Counted from the first letter of the stretch, positions 25,556-35,267 are shown. The stretch is 64,000 nucleotides of DNA from Streptomyces sp. R28 (GCF_041052385.1 NZ_CP163439.1:3957001-4021000); one strand, 5' to 3'. Program-made: numbers and translations. Notes: generated from the letters alone by a model not told the origin.

Positions 25556-26998
25556 ATGCGCTCGCACCTGCTCAACGACACGACCGCGGAGCAGTACCGC
25601 CGCTCCGTGACCGAAGGAATCGAGCGGGTGGCCGCCAAACTCGCCGCCACCGACCGTCCGTTCACCGGCGTCACGGTCGACGCCCTCGCCCCCGCCATCG
25701 ACGCGATCGACCTCGACAAGCCGCTGTTCGACTCCGCGGCGGTCCTGGACGAGTTGGAGGACGTCTACCTCCGGGACGCGATCTACTTCCACCACCCCCG
25801 CTACCTCGCCCACCTCAACTGCCCGGTCGTCATCCCGGCCGTGCTCGGCGAGGCGGTCCTGTCCGCGGTCAACTCCTCCCTCGACACCTGGGACCAGTCG
25901 GCCGGCGGCACCCTGATCGAGCGCAAGCTCATCGACTGGACGACCGCCCGAATAGGCCTCGGCGAGAACGCCGACGGTGTCTTCACCTCCGGTGGCACCC
26001 AGTCCAACCTCCAGGCGCTGCTCCTCGCCCGCGAGGAGGCCAAGTCCGACTCCCTCGCGAAACTGCGCATCTTCGCCTCCGAGGTCAGCCACTTCAGCGT
26101 GAAGAAGTCCGCGAAGCTGCTGGGCCTCGGCCAGGACTCCGTGGTCTCCATCCCCGTGGGCCACGACAAGCGCATGCAGACCGTCGCGCTCGCCCACGAG
26201 CTGGAGCGCTGCAAGAAGGACGGCCTCGTCCCCATGGCGGTCGTCGCCACCGCCGGGACCACCGACTTCGGCTCCATCGACCCGCTGCCCGAGATCGCCG
26301 AGCTGTGCGAGCAGTTCGGCACCTGGATGCACGTCGACGCCGCCTACGGCTGCGGACTGCTCGCCTCCGTGAAGTACCGGGGCCGTATCGACGGCATCGA
26401 GCGCGCCGACTCGGTCACCGTCGACTACCACAAGTCCTTCTTCCAGCCGGTGAGTTCCTCCGCCGTACTGGTCCGCGACGCCTCGACCCTGCGCCACGCC
26501 ACCTACCACGCGGAGTACCTCAACCCGCGCCGCATGGTCACCGAGCGCATCCCCAACCAGGTCGACAAGTCCCTGCAGACCACCCGCCGATTCGACGCCC
26601 TGAAGCTGTGGATGACGCTGCGGGTGATGGGCGCCGACGGCATCGGTCAGCTCTTCGACGAGGTCTGCGACCTGGCGGTGGAGGGCTGGCAGCTACTGGC
26701 CGCCGACCCCCGCTACGACGTCGTGGTCGAGCCGACCCTCTCCACCCTGGTCTTCCGCTTCATCCCCGCGGCCGTCACCGATCCCGCCGAGATCGATCGC
26801 GCCAACCTGTACGCCCGCAAGGCCCTGTTCGCCTCCGGCGACGCGGTGGTCGCGGGCACCAAGGTGGGCGGCCGTCACTACCTGAAGTTCACCCTGCTCA
26901 ACCCCGAGACGACGACCGAAGACATCGCCGCCGTCCTCGACCTGATCGCCGGCCACGCCGAGCAGTACCTGGGAGAGTCCCTTGACCGCGCGTCCTGA
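25556..26998 (+). CDS. desA: PLP-dependent lysine decarboxylase
   Basis: 480 residues, group II decarboxylase fold. It makes cadaverine from L-lysine, the first step of desferrioxamine synthesis. The PLP lysine is K293 in VDYHKSFFQP. The upstream HVDAAYGCG holds the Asp that contacts the pyridine nitrogen, and TSGGTQSNLQALLLARE is the phosphate region. GGAGGA lies 7 bases before ATG 25556. It is first of four overlapping genes directly behind a perfect iron box. Confidence 0.95.
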   Translation: MRSHLLNDTTAEQYRRSVTEGIERVAAKLAATDRPFTGVTVDALAPAIDAIDLDKPLFDSAAVLDELEDVYLRDAIYFHHPRYLAHLNCPVVIPAVLGEAVLSAVNSSLDTWDQSAGGTLIERKLIDWTTARIGLGENADGVFTSGGTQSNLQALLLAREEAKSDSLAKLRIFASEVSHFSVKKSAKLLGLGQDSVVSIPVGHDKRMQTVALAHELERCKKDGLVPMAVVATAGTTDFGSIDPLPEIAELCEQFGTWMHVDAAYGCGLLASVKYRGRIDGIERADSVTVDYHKSFFQPVSSSAVLVRDASTLRHATYHAEYLNPRRMVTERIPNQVDKSLQTTRRFDALKLWMTLRVMGADGIGQLFDEVCDLAVEGWQLLAADPRYDVVVEPTLSTLVFRFIPAAVTDPAEIDRANLYARKALFASGDAVVAGTKVGGRHYLKFTLLNPETTTEDIAAVLDLIAGHAEQYLGESLDRAS

Positions 26999-28265
26999 AA
27001 ACCCGACCAGAACCCATGACTTCGTGGGCATCGGGCTCGGCCCCTTCAACCTCGGCCTGGCCTGCCTCACCGAGCCCATCGACGAGCTCGACGGGGTCTT
27101 CCTGGAGTCGAAGCCCGACTTCGAGTGGCACGCGGGCATGTTCCTGGACGGCGCGCACCTGCAGACCCCGTTCATGTCGGACCTGGTCACCCTCGCCGAC
27201 CCGACGTCGCCGTACTCCTTCCTCAACTACCTGAAGGAGAAGGGCCGGCTGTACTCGTTCTACATCCGCGAGAACTTCTACCCGCTGCGCGTCGAGTACG
27301 ACGACTACTGCCGCTGGGCCGCGAACAAGCTGAGCAGCGTCCGCTTCGGCACGACGGTCACCGAGGTGACGTACGACGAAGGGGCCGAGCTGTACGTCGT
27401 GAGGACGGCCGCCGGTGACACCTACCGCGCCCGTCACCTCGTCCTCGGCACCGGCACCCCGCCCTACATACCCGAGGCCTGCCAGGGCCTGGGCGGCGAC
27501 TTCATCCACAACTCCCGCTATCTGCAGAACAAGGCGGAGCTGCAGAAGAAGGAGTCGATCACGCTGGTCGGCTCCGGGCAGTCCGCGGCGGAGATCTACT
27601 ACGACCTGCTCAGCGAGATCGACGTCCACGGCTACCGGCTGAACTGGGTCACCCGCTCCCCGCGCTTCTTCCCGCTGGAGTACACCAAGCTCACGCTGGA
27701 GATGACGTCCCCGGAGTACATCGACTACTTCCGCGAGCTGCCCGAGGCGACCCGCTACCGCCTCACCGCCCAGCAGAAGGGCCTGTTCAAGGGCATCGAC
27801 GGCGACCTGATCAACGAGATCTTCGACCTGCTCTACCAGAAGAACCTCGGCGGACCGGTCCCCACCCGACTGCTCACCAACTCCGCGCTGAACGGCGTGG
27901 CGTACGAGAACGGCACGTACACGCTGTCCCTGCGCCAGGAGGAGCAGGAGAAGGACTTCACGCTCGACTCGCAGGGCCTGGTCCTGGCCACCGGCTACAA
28001 GTACGCCGAGCCCGAGTTCCTGAAGCCTGTGCGCGACCGTCTGGTCTACGACTCCCAGGGCAACTACGACGTCGCCCGCAACTACGCCGTCGACGTCACC
28101 GGCCGCGGGATCTTCCTCCAGAACGCCGGCGTGCACACCCACAGCATCACCAGCCCCGACCTGGGCATGGGCCCGTACCGGAACGCGTACATCATCCGCG
28201 AGCTGCTCGGCACCGAGTACTACCCGGTCGAGAAGACGATCGCGTTCCAGGAGTTCTCCGTATGA
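26982..28265 (+). CDS. desB: Cadaverine N-monooxygenase (FAD/NADPH)
   Basis: 427 residues, lysine/ornithine N-monooxygenase family. It hydroxylates cadaverine to N-hydroxycadaverine. The FAD-binding motif is GIGLGPFNLGLACL near the N-terminus, the NADPH-binding motif is LVGSGQSAAEIYYD, and the ATGY motif appears as VLATGYKYAEP. The start is TTG at 26982, overlapping desA by 17 bases with GGGAGAG upstream. No better start preserves the FAD motif. Confidence 0.94.
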   Translation: MTARPENPTRTHDFVGIGLGPFNLGLACLTEPIDELDGVFLESKPDFEWHAGMFLDGAHLQTPFMSDLVTLADPTSPYSFLNYLKEKGRLYSFYIRENFYPLRVEYDDYCRWAANKLSSVRFGTTVTEVTYDEGAELYVVRTAAGDTYRARHLVLGTGTPPYIPEACQGLGGDFIHNSRYLQNKAELQKKESITLVGSGQSAAEIYYDLLSEIDVHGYRLNWVTRSPRFFPLEYTKLTLEMTSPEYIDYFRELPEATRYRLTAQQKGLFKGIDGDLINEIFDLLYQKNLGGPVPTRLLTNSALNGVAYENGTYTLSLRQEEQEKDFTLDSQGLVLATGYKYAEPEFLKPVRDRLVYDSQGNYDVARNYAVDVTGRGIFLQNAGVHTHSITSPDLGMGPYRNAYIIRELLGTEYYPVEKTIAFQEFSV

Positions 28266-28825
28266 GCACCACAGGCATCGGCACGTTCACCTTCCGCCCG
28301 CTGGACCCCCTGAAGGACGCCGAGCTGCTGCACGGCTGGGTCACCGACCCCAAGGCGGCCTTCTGGATGATGCAGGACGCCAAACTGCAGGACGTCGAGC
28401 GCGAGTACATGCGGATCGCCGCCCACGAGCACCACCACGCCTACCTGGGCCTGCACGACGGCGAACCGGCCTTCCTCATGGAGAAGTACGACCCCCGGTA
28501 CCTGGAGCTGGTCGGCCTGTACGACCCCGAGCCCGGGGACGTCGGCATGCACTTCCTGGTAGCACCGACCGACCGGCCGATCAGCGGCTTCACCCGGGCC
28601 GTCATCACCGCCGTGATGGACGAGCTGTTCGCCGACCCGCACACCCGGCGGGTCGTGGTCGAGCCCGACGTGAGCAACAAGGCCGTGCACGCCCTGAACG
28701 AGGCCGTCGGCTTCGTGCCCGTACGTGAGATCGACAAGCCGGAGAAGCGCGCGCTGCTGAGCTTCTGCACGCGCGAGCGCTTCTTCAACAGGCACCGCCT
28801 GGCCGCCCGAGGAGTAGCCGTATGA
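28262..28825 (+). CDS. desC: N-hydroxycadaverine acyltransferase
   Basis: 187 residues, GNAT fold of the siderophore acyltransferase (IucB/AlcB) type. Conserved stretches are FRPLDPLKDAELLHGWVTDP, GMHFLVAPTDRPISG and VVVEPDVSNKAVHALNEAVGF (acetyl-CoA-type P-loop and C-terminal helix). It acylates N-hydroxycadaverine with succinyl-CoA or acetyl-CoA to give the hydroxamate precursors. It overlaps desB by 4 bases (ATGA) and desD by 4. Confidence 0.93.
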   Translation: MSTTGIGTFTFRPLDPLKDAELLHGWVTDPKAAFWMMQDAKLQDVEREYMRIAAHEHHHAYLGLHDGEPAFLMEKYDPRYLELVGLYDPEPGDVGMHFLVAPTDRPISGFTRAVITAVMDELFADPHTRRVVVEPDVSNKAVHALNEAVGFVPVREIDKPEKRALLSFCTRERFFNRHRLAARGVAV

Positions 28826-30594
28826 CCCTGTCCGACGCCGTAGCGCATCTGTCCCCCCACCGCTGGGCGCGGGCCAACCGCCTCCTGATCCGCAAGGCAC
28901 TCGCCGAGTTCGCCCACGAGCGCCTCATCACGCCGGAGGCCACCGGCGACGGCGGATACGTCGTCCGCAGCGACGACGGCCTGACGCGCTACACCTTCAC
29001 GGCCACGCTCCACGCCCTCGACCACTGGCAGGTCGACGCGGAGTCGATCAACCGCCACCGCGACGGGGCCGAACGCCCGCTCGCCGCCCTGGACTTCTTC
29101 ATCGAGCTCCAGAAGTCCCTGGGCCTGAGCGACGAGGTGCTGCCCGTCTACCTGGAGGAGATCTCCTCCACCCTCTCCGGCACCTGCTACAAGCTCACCA
29201 AGCCGCAGGTCCCGGTCGCCGAGCTGGTCAGGTCCGACTTCCAGGCCATCGAGACCGGCATGACCGAGGGCCACCCCTGCTTCGTCGCCAACAACGGGCG
29301 GCTCGGCTTCGGCATCCACGAGTACCTGTCGTACGCCCCCGAGACCGCGAGCCCGGTCCGCCTGGTCTGGCTGGCGGCCCACCACTCGCGCGCCGCGTTC
29401 ACGGCCGGGGTCGGCATCGAGTACGAGTCCTTCGTGCGGCAGGAGCTGGGCGAGGAGACCGTGGACCGCTTCCACGGCGTCCTGCGCGACCAGGACCTGG
29501 ACCCCTCCGACTACCTCTTCATCCCGGTCCACCCGTGGCAGTGGTGGAACAAGCTCACCGTCACCTTCGCCGCCGAGGTTGCCCAGAAGCACCTGGTCTG
29601 CCTGGGCGAGGGCGACGACGAGTACCTGGCCCAGCAGTCCATCCGGACCTTCTTCAACCGGTCGAGCCCCGAGAAGCACTACGTGAAGACGGCCCTGTCC
29701 GTCCTCAACATGGGCTTCATGCGCGGCCTCTCGGCGGCGTACATGGAGGCGACCCCGGCCATCAACGACTGGCTGGCCCAGCTCATCGACAACGACCCCG
29801 TGCTGCGGGAGACCGGCCTGTCGATCATCCGCGAGCGCGCCGCCGTCGGCTACCGGCACCTGGAGTACGAGGCGGCGACGGACCGCTACTCGCCGTACCG
29901 CAAGATGCTGGCCGCGCTGTGGCGCGAGAGCCCGGTGTCGTCCCTGAAGGACGACGAGTCGCTGGCCACCATGGCCTCGCTCGTCCACGTCGACCACGAG
30001 GGCGCGTCCTTCGCGGGCGCGCTGATCCAGCAGTCGGGCCGCACGCCGACCGAGTGGCTGCGCCGCTACCTGAAGGCCTACTTCACCCCGCTCCTCCACA
30101 GCTTCTACGCCTACGACCTGGTCTTCATGCCGCACGGCGAGAACGTCATCCTCGTTCTGAAGGACGGCGTCGTCGAGCGCGCGATCTACAAGGACATCGC
30201 CGAGGAGATCGCCGTCATGGACCCGGACGCGGTGCTGCCGCCGACGGTCGAGCGGCTGCGCGTGGAGGTCCCGGAGGACAAGAAGCTCCTGTCCGTCTTC
30301 ACGGACGTCTTCGACTGCTTCTTCCGCTTCCTCGCCGCGAACCTCGCCGCCGAGGGGATCCTGGAGGAGGACGACTTCTGGCGCACGGTCGCCGAGGTCA
30401 CCCGGGACTACCAGCACTCGGTGCCCGAACTCGCCGACAAGTTCAAGCAGTACGACATGTTCGCCCCCGAGTTCGCGCTTTCCTGCCTCAACCGCCTCCA
30501 GCTGCGCAACAACAAGCAGATGGTCGACCTCGCGGACCCGGCGGGCGCACTGCAGCTGGTCGGCAACCTGAAGAACCCGATCGCAGGGCTGTAG
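28822..30594 (+). CDS. desD: NRPS-independent siderophore synthetase
   Basis: 590 residues, IucA/IucC family. It activates carboxylates with ATP and condenses succinylated N-hydroxycadaverine units into desferrioxamines E/B. Recognisable stretches are HPCFVANNGRLGFG, IPVHPWQWWNKL, SSPEKHYVKTALSVLNMGFMR and the C-terminal FMPHGENVILVLKDG, which carries ATP/Mg-binding residues. It is the last gene of desABCD, and a strong hairpin follows its stop. Confidence 0.95.
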   Translation: MTLSDAVAHLSPHRWARANRLLIRKALAEFAHERLITPEATGDGGYVVRSDDGLTRYTFTATLHALDHWQVDAESINRHRDGAERPLAALDFFIELQKSLGLSDEVLPVYLEEISSTLSGTCYKLTKPQVPVAELVRSDFQAIETGMTEGHPCFVANNGRLGFGIHEYLSYAPETASPVRLVWLAAHHSRAAFTAGVGIEYESFVRQELGEETVDRFHGVLRDQDLDPSDYLFIPVHPWQWWNKLTVTFAAEVAQKHLVCLGEGDDEYLAQQSIRTFFNRSSPEKHYVKTALSVLNMGFMRGLSAAYMEATPAINDWLAQLIDNDPVLRETGLSIIRERAAVGYRHLEYEAATDRYSPYRKMLAALWRESPVSSLKDDESLATMASLVHVDHEGASFAGALIQQSGRTPTEWLRRYLKAYFTPLLHSFYAYDLVFMPHGENVILVLKDGVVERAIYKDIAEEIAVMDPDAVLPPTVERLRVEVPEDKKLLSVFTDVFDCFFRFLAANLAAEGILEEDDFWRTVAEVTRDYQHSVPELADKFKQYDMFAPEFALSCLNRLQLRNNKQMVDLADPAGALQLVGNLKNPIAGL

Positions 30595-30609
30595 GGCCCC
30601 TCAGACAGG

Positions 30610-30646
30610 CGTGCACCCCCGGGGTACGGTCCCCCGGGGGTGCACG
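30610..30646. terminator. Bidirectional terminator between desD and the hexosaminidase gene
   Basis: Perfect 15-base arms, CGTGCACCCCCGGGG (30610-30624) and CCCCGGGGGTGCACG (30632-30646), around a 7-base loop, in the gap between two convergent genes. Confidence 0.9.
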
Positions 30647-30679
30647 TCTATGTGTCCGTGGCGTGCGCGCGCCTACGAA

Positions 30680-32269
30680 TCACCAAGGAACCTGAGGCGA
30701 TCGGTAGTAGCTGATCCCCAACGCCTCCCACCGCTCAGCCTGCGCAGCAAGCCGCACCTTGTAGGCGTCCCAGTCATGCGCGGCAGCCGGCGACCACCCC
30801 AGCTCAGCCACCCCCGCCAGCCGCGGGAACGCCATGTACTCGACATCGGCCGACTTGCTGAGCGTCTCCGTCCACAGGGGAGCCTCCACCCCCCGGATCG
30901 CCGAAGCCGGCGCCCCCGGCAGATAGTTGCCCGGATCCCAGTCGTACGACCGCTTCACCTCGACCAGCCCGGCCCAGTCGAGCCCCAGCGGAGTGTCGGC
31001 CGTGTACTTCATGTCGAGGTAGATCCGGTCGGCCGGAGACAGGATGATCCCGGTCCCGTTCCGCGCCGCCTCGGCGACCTGGGCCTTCTCCTCGGCACTC
31101 GTACCGTCCAGCCCCCAGTACTGCGCCAGAGCCCCCCGCGAGGGGTTCGCCCCGGTCAGCTGATGCCAGCCGACCACCGTCTTGCCGTACTCGGCGACGA
31201 TCGGCTGCACCCGGTCCATGAACGTGACGTAGTCCTCGTGACTGGTGGAGTGCGCCTCGTCGCCCCCGATGTGGAGGTACTTGCCCGGCGTGAGCGCGGC
31301 CAGCTCCCGGATCACGTCGTCCACGAAGTCGTACGTGATCTCCTTGCCGACGCAGAGTGAGCTGAAGCCGACCTCGGTGCCGGTGTAGAGCGGGGGCGCC
31401 ACGCCGTCGCAGTTCAGCTCGGCGTAGGAAGCCAGCGCCGCGTTGGTGTGGCCGGGCATGTCGATCTCGGGGACGACCTCCAGGTAGCGGGAGGCGGCGT
31501 AGCGGACGATCTCCTTGTAGTCGGCCTTGGTGTAGTGACCGCCGGGGCCGCCGCCGACCTGCGTCGAGCCGCCGTGGGTCGCCAGGCGCGGCCAGGAGTC
31601 GAGGGCGATGCGCCAGCCCTGGTCGTCGCTGAGGTGCAGATGCAGCTTGTTGATCTTGTACAGGGCGAGCTGGTCGACGTAGCGCTTGACCTGGTCGACG
31701 GTGAAGAAGTGCCGGGAGACGTCGAGCATCGCGCCGCGCCAGCCGTAGCGCGGAGTGTCCTTGATCGTGCCGCCCGCGACCAGCCAGGGGCCGGGCTGGA
31801 CGGAGTCCTTCTCGACGGCCGCCGGGAGGAGTTGGCGCAGGGTCTGGACGCCGTGGAAGAGGCCGGCGGACCCCGCGGCGGTGATGGTGACGCCCTTGCG
31901 GCCGCTGTCGAGGCGGTAGCCCTCGGCGCCGAACGGGCCCTCGGCCAGGCGCAGGTGGATTCCGCCGGCACCGTGGGTGGTGACGGGGAGGCGGTAGCCG
32001 GTGGAGGGGCGGAGGACGTGCGCGAGGTACTCGCCCACGCGGCGCGTCTCGTGGGAGTCGTCCACGCGGATGTGCGTGGCGCGGGTGATCCGGTAGGGGG
32101 ATCCGCCCGGGGCGACCGAGGCGGGCGCGGGGACCACCCGGTCGAGTGGGGTGGGCGGTGCCGCGTGTGCGGGGGCGGCCCCTGTCACCGAGGCGCCCGT
32201 CGCGACCAGCAGCAGGGAACCGAGAAGGCGAAACGTTCTGTGGCGCGGTCTGGCACAGCCGTCTCTCAC
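30680..32269 (-). CDS. Secreted GH20 beta-N-acetylhexosaminidase
   Basis: 529 residues from GTG 32269. The frame is open further upstream, but this start has AAGGGA 6 bases before it and gives a proper signal peptide (RTFRLLGSLLLVATGASVTGAAPAHA). An N-terminal GH20b domain precedes the TIM barrel. The catalytic Asp-Glu pair is in HIGGDEAHS, and LHLHLSDDQGWRI and VPEIDMPGH are typical of the family. It removes terminal GlcNAc from chitin oligosaccharides or glycans outside the cell. A dre-like DasR site lies 34-49 bases upstream of the start codon, linking it to GlcNAc control. Confidence 0.92.
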   Translation of the reverse strand: MRDGCARPRHRTFRLLGSLLLVATGASVTGAAPAHAAPPTPLDRVVPAPASVAPGGSPYRITRATHIRVDDSHETRRVGEYLAHVLRPSTGYRLPVTTHGAGGIHLRLAEGPFGAEGYRLDSGRKGVTITAAGSAGLFHGVQTLRQLLPAAVEKDSVQPGPWLVAGGTIKDTPRYGWRGAMLDVSRHFFTVDQVKRYVDQLALYKINKLHLHLSDDQGWRIALDSWPRLATHGGSTQVGGGPGGHYTKADYKEIVRYAASRYLEVVPEIDMPGHTNAALASYAELNCDGVAPPLYTGTEVGFSSLCVGKEITYDFVDDVIRELAALTPGKYLHIGGDEAHSTSHEDYVTFMDRVQPIVAEYGKTVVGWHQLTGANPSRGALAQYWGLDGTSAEEKAQVAEAARNGTGIILSPADRIYLDMKYTADTPLGLDWAGLVEVKRSYDWDPGNYLPGAPASAIRGVEAPLWTETLSKSADVEYMAFPRLAGVAELGWSPAAAHDWDAYKVRLAAQAERWEALGISYYRSPQVPW

Positions 32270-32302
32270 AAGCCTGTCCCTTCCATGAGCCGTTGCGCTC
32301 CA

Positions 32303-32318
32303 AGAGGTCTGGACCACT
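32303..32318. promoter_or_regulatory. dre-like DasR operator
   Basis: On the minus strand AGTGGTCCAGACCTCT matches the DasR consensus A(C/G)TGGTCTAGACCA(C/G)T at 14 of 16 positions. It sits in the 80-base gap between the divergent hexosaminidase and DUF4429 genes. The hexosaminidase is the expected target because it yields GlcNAc, whose phosphates release DasR. Confidence 0.7.
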
Positions 32319-32349
32319 CTCTCGTGAGACTGGTGGAACAATCCACCCC

Positions 32350-33234
32350 ATGGCGGAAATCATCCAGAAGGACGGCACGTGGGTCTTCGACGGCGACGCA
32401 CTGCGGCTGACCCCCGGACGGGACAAGAACGTCAGCCTGTTCCGCAAGACGCTGGGTGAACTCGTCGTCCCGCTGGTTGCGTTGGCCGGTGTCTCCTTCG
32501 AGCAGGGCAAGAAGGCGGGCCGGCTGCGCCTGCGGCTGCGCGACGGCGCCGACCCGCTGCTGCACGCCACGGGCGGCCGGCTGACCGAGCCGAACGACCC
32601 GTACCAGCTGCTCGTCGAGTCCGACCGCTACGGCGTCGCCGAGTACTTCGTGGACGAGGTCCGAGGCGCCCTGCTGCTCGACGAGGTTCCCACCGACCCG
32701 GTCGACGCGTACCTGCTGCCGGGCCCTTCCCTGCCGCTGTCGGTCTCCGCCGGGGACGGCACCGCCGGCTTCGACGGCGACCACGTCCGCCTGGAGTGGA
32801 ACTGGAAGGCGGAGGACGCCAAGGCCGCCGCCGGCACCCGCTCCCTCACGCTGACCGACATCGCGTCCGTGGAGTGGCATCCGGCGGCGGGCCTGGAGAA
32901 CGGCTACCTCCGCTTCACCGTCCGGAACGCTCCCACCAAGGCCCCGCCCAAGTACGACGCCAACTCGGTGGAGCTGTGGGGCTTCAAGAAGGATCCGCTG
33001 ATGGCCCTGGTCGCGGCGGCGGTCCAGGCCCGCCTCCCGCACCCGGCCAGGGCCGGCGCCACAGACGTACCGGACGCGCGACCGGAACTGCCTTCCGCTC
33101 CGGTCGCCTCCGCCGAGGACGACCACGACGCCCTCCTGCGCCGCCTGCGCGAACTCGGCGAGCTGCACCGCACGGGCGTGCTGACGGACGAGGAGTTCAC
33201 GATGGCCAAGCAGGCCGTCCTCAAGCGGATGTAG
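32350..33234 (+). CDS. DUF4429 protein with C-terminal SHOCT domain
   Basis: 294 residues, no signal peptide or membrane span. Two similar DUF4429-type beta domains are visible (about 1-105, starting MAEIIQKDGTWVFDGDALRL, and 115-220, with FDGDHVRLEWNWK and VEWHPAAGLENGYLRFTV). A low-complexity Pro/Ala linker leads to a SHOCT helix pair (LLRRLRELGELHRTGVLTDEEFTMAK) at the end. SHOCT modules often mediate oligomerisation. The biological role is unknown. The start is fixed by the first residues of the domain; there is little Shine-Dalgarno pairing and a small inverted repeat (32332-32347) just upstream. Confidence 0.85.
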   Translation: MAEIIQKDGTWVFDGDALRLTPGRDKNVSLFRKTLGELVVPLVALAGVSFEQGKKAGRLRLRLRDGADPLLHATGGRLTEPNDPYQLLVESDRYGVAEYFVDEVRGALLLDEVPTDPVDAYLLPGPSLPLSVSAGDGTAGFDGDHVRLEWNWKAEDAKAAAGTRSLTLTDIASVEWHPAAGLENGYLRFTVRNAPTKAPPKYDANSVELWGFKKDPLMALVAAAVQARLPHPARAGATDVPDARPELPSAPVASAEDDHDALLRRLRELGELHRTGVLTDEEFTMAKQAVLKRM

Positions 33235-33247
33235 CGCGCGTACGGGC

Positions 33248-34828
33248 CTACTTGGCCCTGCGGGCCACCGTGAAGTGGTCGATCCGGTCGCCCGTCTCGG
33301 CGATGCCCTGGACCTTCAGCGTGGCGTACCGGCCCCGCGGCGCGGGCTGGACGTCCACGCGCAGGAACGAGTAGTTGAGGTAGCGCACCCGGGACCAGGC
33401 GACCGTCTCGTTCTGCTTGCCGTCCTTGAGGTTGACGAACGAGGCCACGGAGTCCTGCTCGTGCTCGTGCCCCTCGTACGAGTCCGGCGCCGTGAACGCG
33501 TACAGGCTGCGGCCCGCCGCACCCGCCGTCACGTACACCACGCCCTCGGTCTCGGGGTACGCCGTGCCGCCGATCGGCAGCTTCTTGGCGACCTCGTTCC
33601 CCTTGATGACGTCGGTGCGCTCGTACTGGTGGTTGTGCCCGTTGATGACCAGGTCGACCGTGTACTTCTCGAACAGCGGCACCCACTCCTGTCGCACGCC
33701 GCCTTCCGAGGCGTGCGCCGTGGAGGTGCAGTACGCGCAGTGGTGGAAGAACACGACGATGAAGTCGATGTCCTTGGCCGCCCGGTACTTCTTCAGCTGC
33801 GCCTCGAACCACTTGGTCTGGGTGCCGCCGGAGAGGCCGAGGTTGGCCGGGATCTCGAAGGAGACGTCGTTCGGGTCCAGCGAGATGATCGCGGTGTTGC
33901 CATGGACGAAGGAGTAGACGCCCGGCAGGTTCTTCTTGTCCGGCCCGTTGTCGGGGAGCGTGAAGCGGGCCTCCTCGCCGCCATAGCCGTTGGGCGAGTA
34001 CCAGGCCTCCATGTCGTGGTTGCCGTACGACACCATCCACGGGACCGACTTGGCGACCGACTCGGTCTGGGCGAGGAACTGGTCCCACACCCGCGAGTCG
34101 AAGCCGGTGTCGGCGGTCTTGCCGGCGCCGGACGGGTCGGCGTACGCGATGTCGCCGGCGTGCAGGTGGAAGGCCGGGTTCTGGCCGAGAAGCAGGCTGT
34201 CGTTGGCCAGGCCGTGGTAGCTGACGCCCTGGTCGCCGAAGGCGGTGAAGGTGAAGGGCGCCTTGTGGGCGGGGGCGGTGGTGAAGGTGCCGAGGGTGCC
34301 GAGCAGGTGCGGCTCGGCGGGGTCGAAGCCCTGGTGGCCGACGCCGTAGTAGTACGTCCGGCCGGGGCGCAGGTGACTCAGCCTGGCGTGCACGTAGTAC
34401 TGCGTGTGGTCGGCGCTCGCGCCGACGCCGGCCGGGGTGTACAGGGTGCGCACCTCGGCCTCGATCTTGCGGGAGAGGTCCCAGGGGTGGGCGCCGATCC
34501 GGATGAACGGCTTCTTCACGGCGACCGGGACCTGCCAGGAGACGGTCATCTCGGTGCGCGCGTCGTTGCCGTAGGCGAGGTGGCGGCCGAAGGGGGCGAC
34601 GAGGGCCCCGTCGACGGTCTCGGTGGCCGGGACGGTGCTCTGTGTCGGTACGGCGGCCTGGGCGGTGGCACCCGGTACGAACGCGCCACCCGCGACGGCG
34701 CCCAGCGTGACGGCGCCGCCTCTGATCATCGTGCGCCGCGAGAATCTGGCGCGCAGGTACTCGTGCTGCTCGGCCATGCTCATGTGCTCGGCGAGCTGCT
34801 GGGGTACTCCCATGCGAGGAATGTCCAT
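33248..34828 (-). CDS. Tat-exported purple acid phosphatase-like metallophosphoesterase
   Basis: 526 residues from ATG 34828. ATG 34813 is an alternative. An N-terminal twin-arginine signal (RFSRRTMIRGGAVTLGAVAGG) precedes a fibronectin-like N-domain of purple acid phosphatases and the metallophosphoesterase core: HAGDIAYAD, SYGNHDMEAWY, FFHHCAYC and NGHNHQYERT supply the dinuclear metal ligands. It should release phosphate from organic esters outside the cell. No Pho box (GTTCACC repeats) is seen upstream. It is convergent with the DUF4429 gene, with 13 bases between them. Confidence 0.88.
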   Translation of the reverse strand: MDIPRMGVPQQLAEHMSMAEQHEYLRARFSRRTMIRGGAVTLGAVAGGAFVPGATAQAAVPTQSTVPATETVDGALVAPFGRHLAYGNDARTEMTVSWQVPVAVKKPFIRIGAHPWDLSRKIEAEVRTLYTPAGVGASADHTQYYVHARLSHLRPGRTYYYGVGHQGFDPAEPHLLGTLGTFTTAPAHKAPFTFTAFGDQGVSYHGLANDSLLLGQNPAFHLHAGDIAYADPSGAGKTADTGFDSRVWDQFLAQTESVAKSVPWMVSYGNHDMEAWYSPNGYGGEEARFTLPDNGPDKKNLPGVYSFVHGNTAIISLDPNDVSFEIPANLGLSGGTQTKWFEAQLKKYRAAKDIDFIVVFFHHCAYCTSTAHASEGGVRQEWVPLFEKYTVDLVINGHNHQYERTDVIKGNEVAKKLPIGGTAYPETEGVVYVTAGAAGRSLYAFTAPDSYEGHEHEQDSVASFVNLKDGKQNETVAWSRVRYLNYSFLRVDVQPAPRGRYATLKVQGIAETGDRIDHFTVARRAK

Positions 34829-35009
34829 GGCGTCCGAAACTCGTCCCCTCAGGCAACGGGATGCGGGCCGACGCATGGACAGCTCCGGAACAGGCCCCCA
34901 TGAGACCCTCAATGTTCTTCCAAGAGCTTCCACAGCCGATTACCAGGCGGTTGCCCGAAATCGGGCAGGATTCTTGCGAAACTGTCGCCGGTACCCCAGG
35001 ATCTACGGG

Positions 35010-35267
35010 GTGCACGACGAACTTGTTGATCATCTGACGCGGTCCACGCCCCTCAGCAGGGGCGAGGCGCTGCGCGTGATCCAGGACGTGCTCGCCTACT
35101 TCGACGAGACGACCGAGGACTACGTCCGTCGCCGCCACCGCGAGCTGCAGGCCCAGGGCCTGGTGAACGCGGCGATCTTCGAACGGATCGAGGCGGACCT
35201 GAAGTACCGGGCGGTGGCGCCGCCGGAGCTCACGCTCAGACAGTTGCGCCGCATCGTCTACGGCTGA
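35010..35267 (+). CDS. Small conserved helical protein upstream of glmS
   Basis: 85 residues from GTG 35010. The frame is open upstream but that part is antisense to the phosphatase gene. The sequence is highly charged and helical (EALRVIQDVLAYFDETTEDYVRRRHRELQAQG, quoted only in part) with no membrane span and no known domain. It ends 45 bases before glmS and probably shares its transcript. A short hairpin TGCCCGA-AA-TCGGGCA (34952-34967) lies in its leader. Function unknown. Confidence 0.6.
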   Translation: MHDELVDHLTRSTPLSRGEALRVIQDVLAYFDETTEDYVRRRHRELQAQGLVNAAIFERIEADLKYRAVAPPELTLRQLRRIVYG

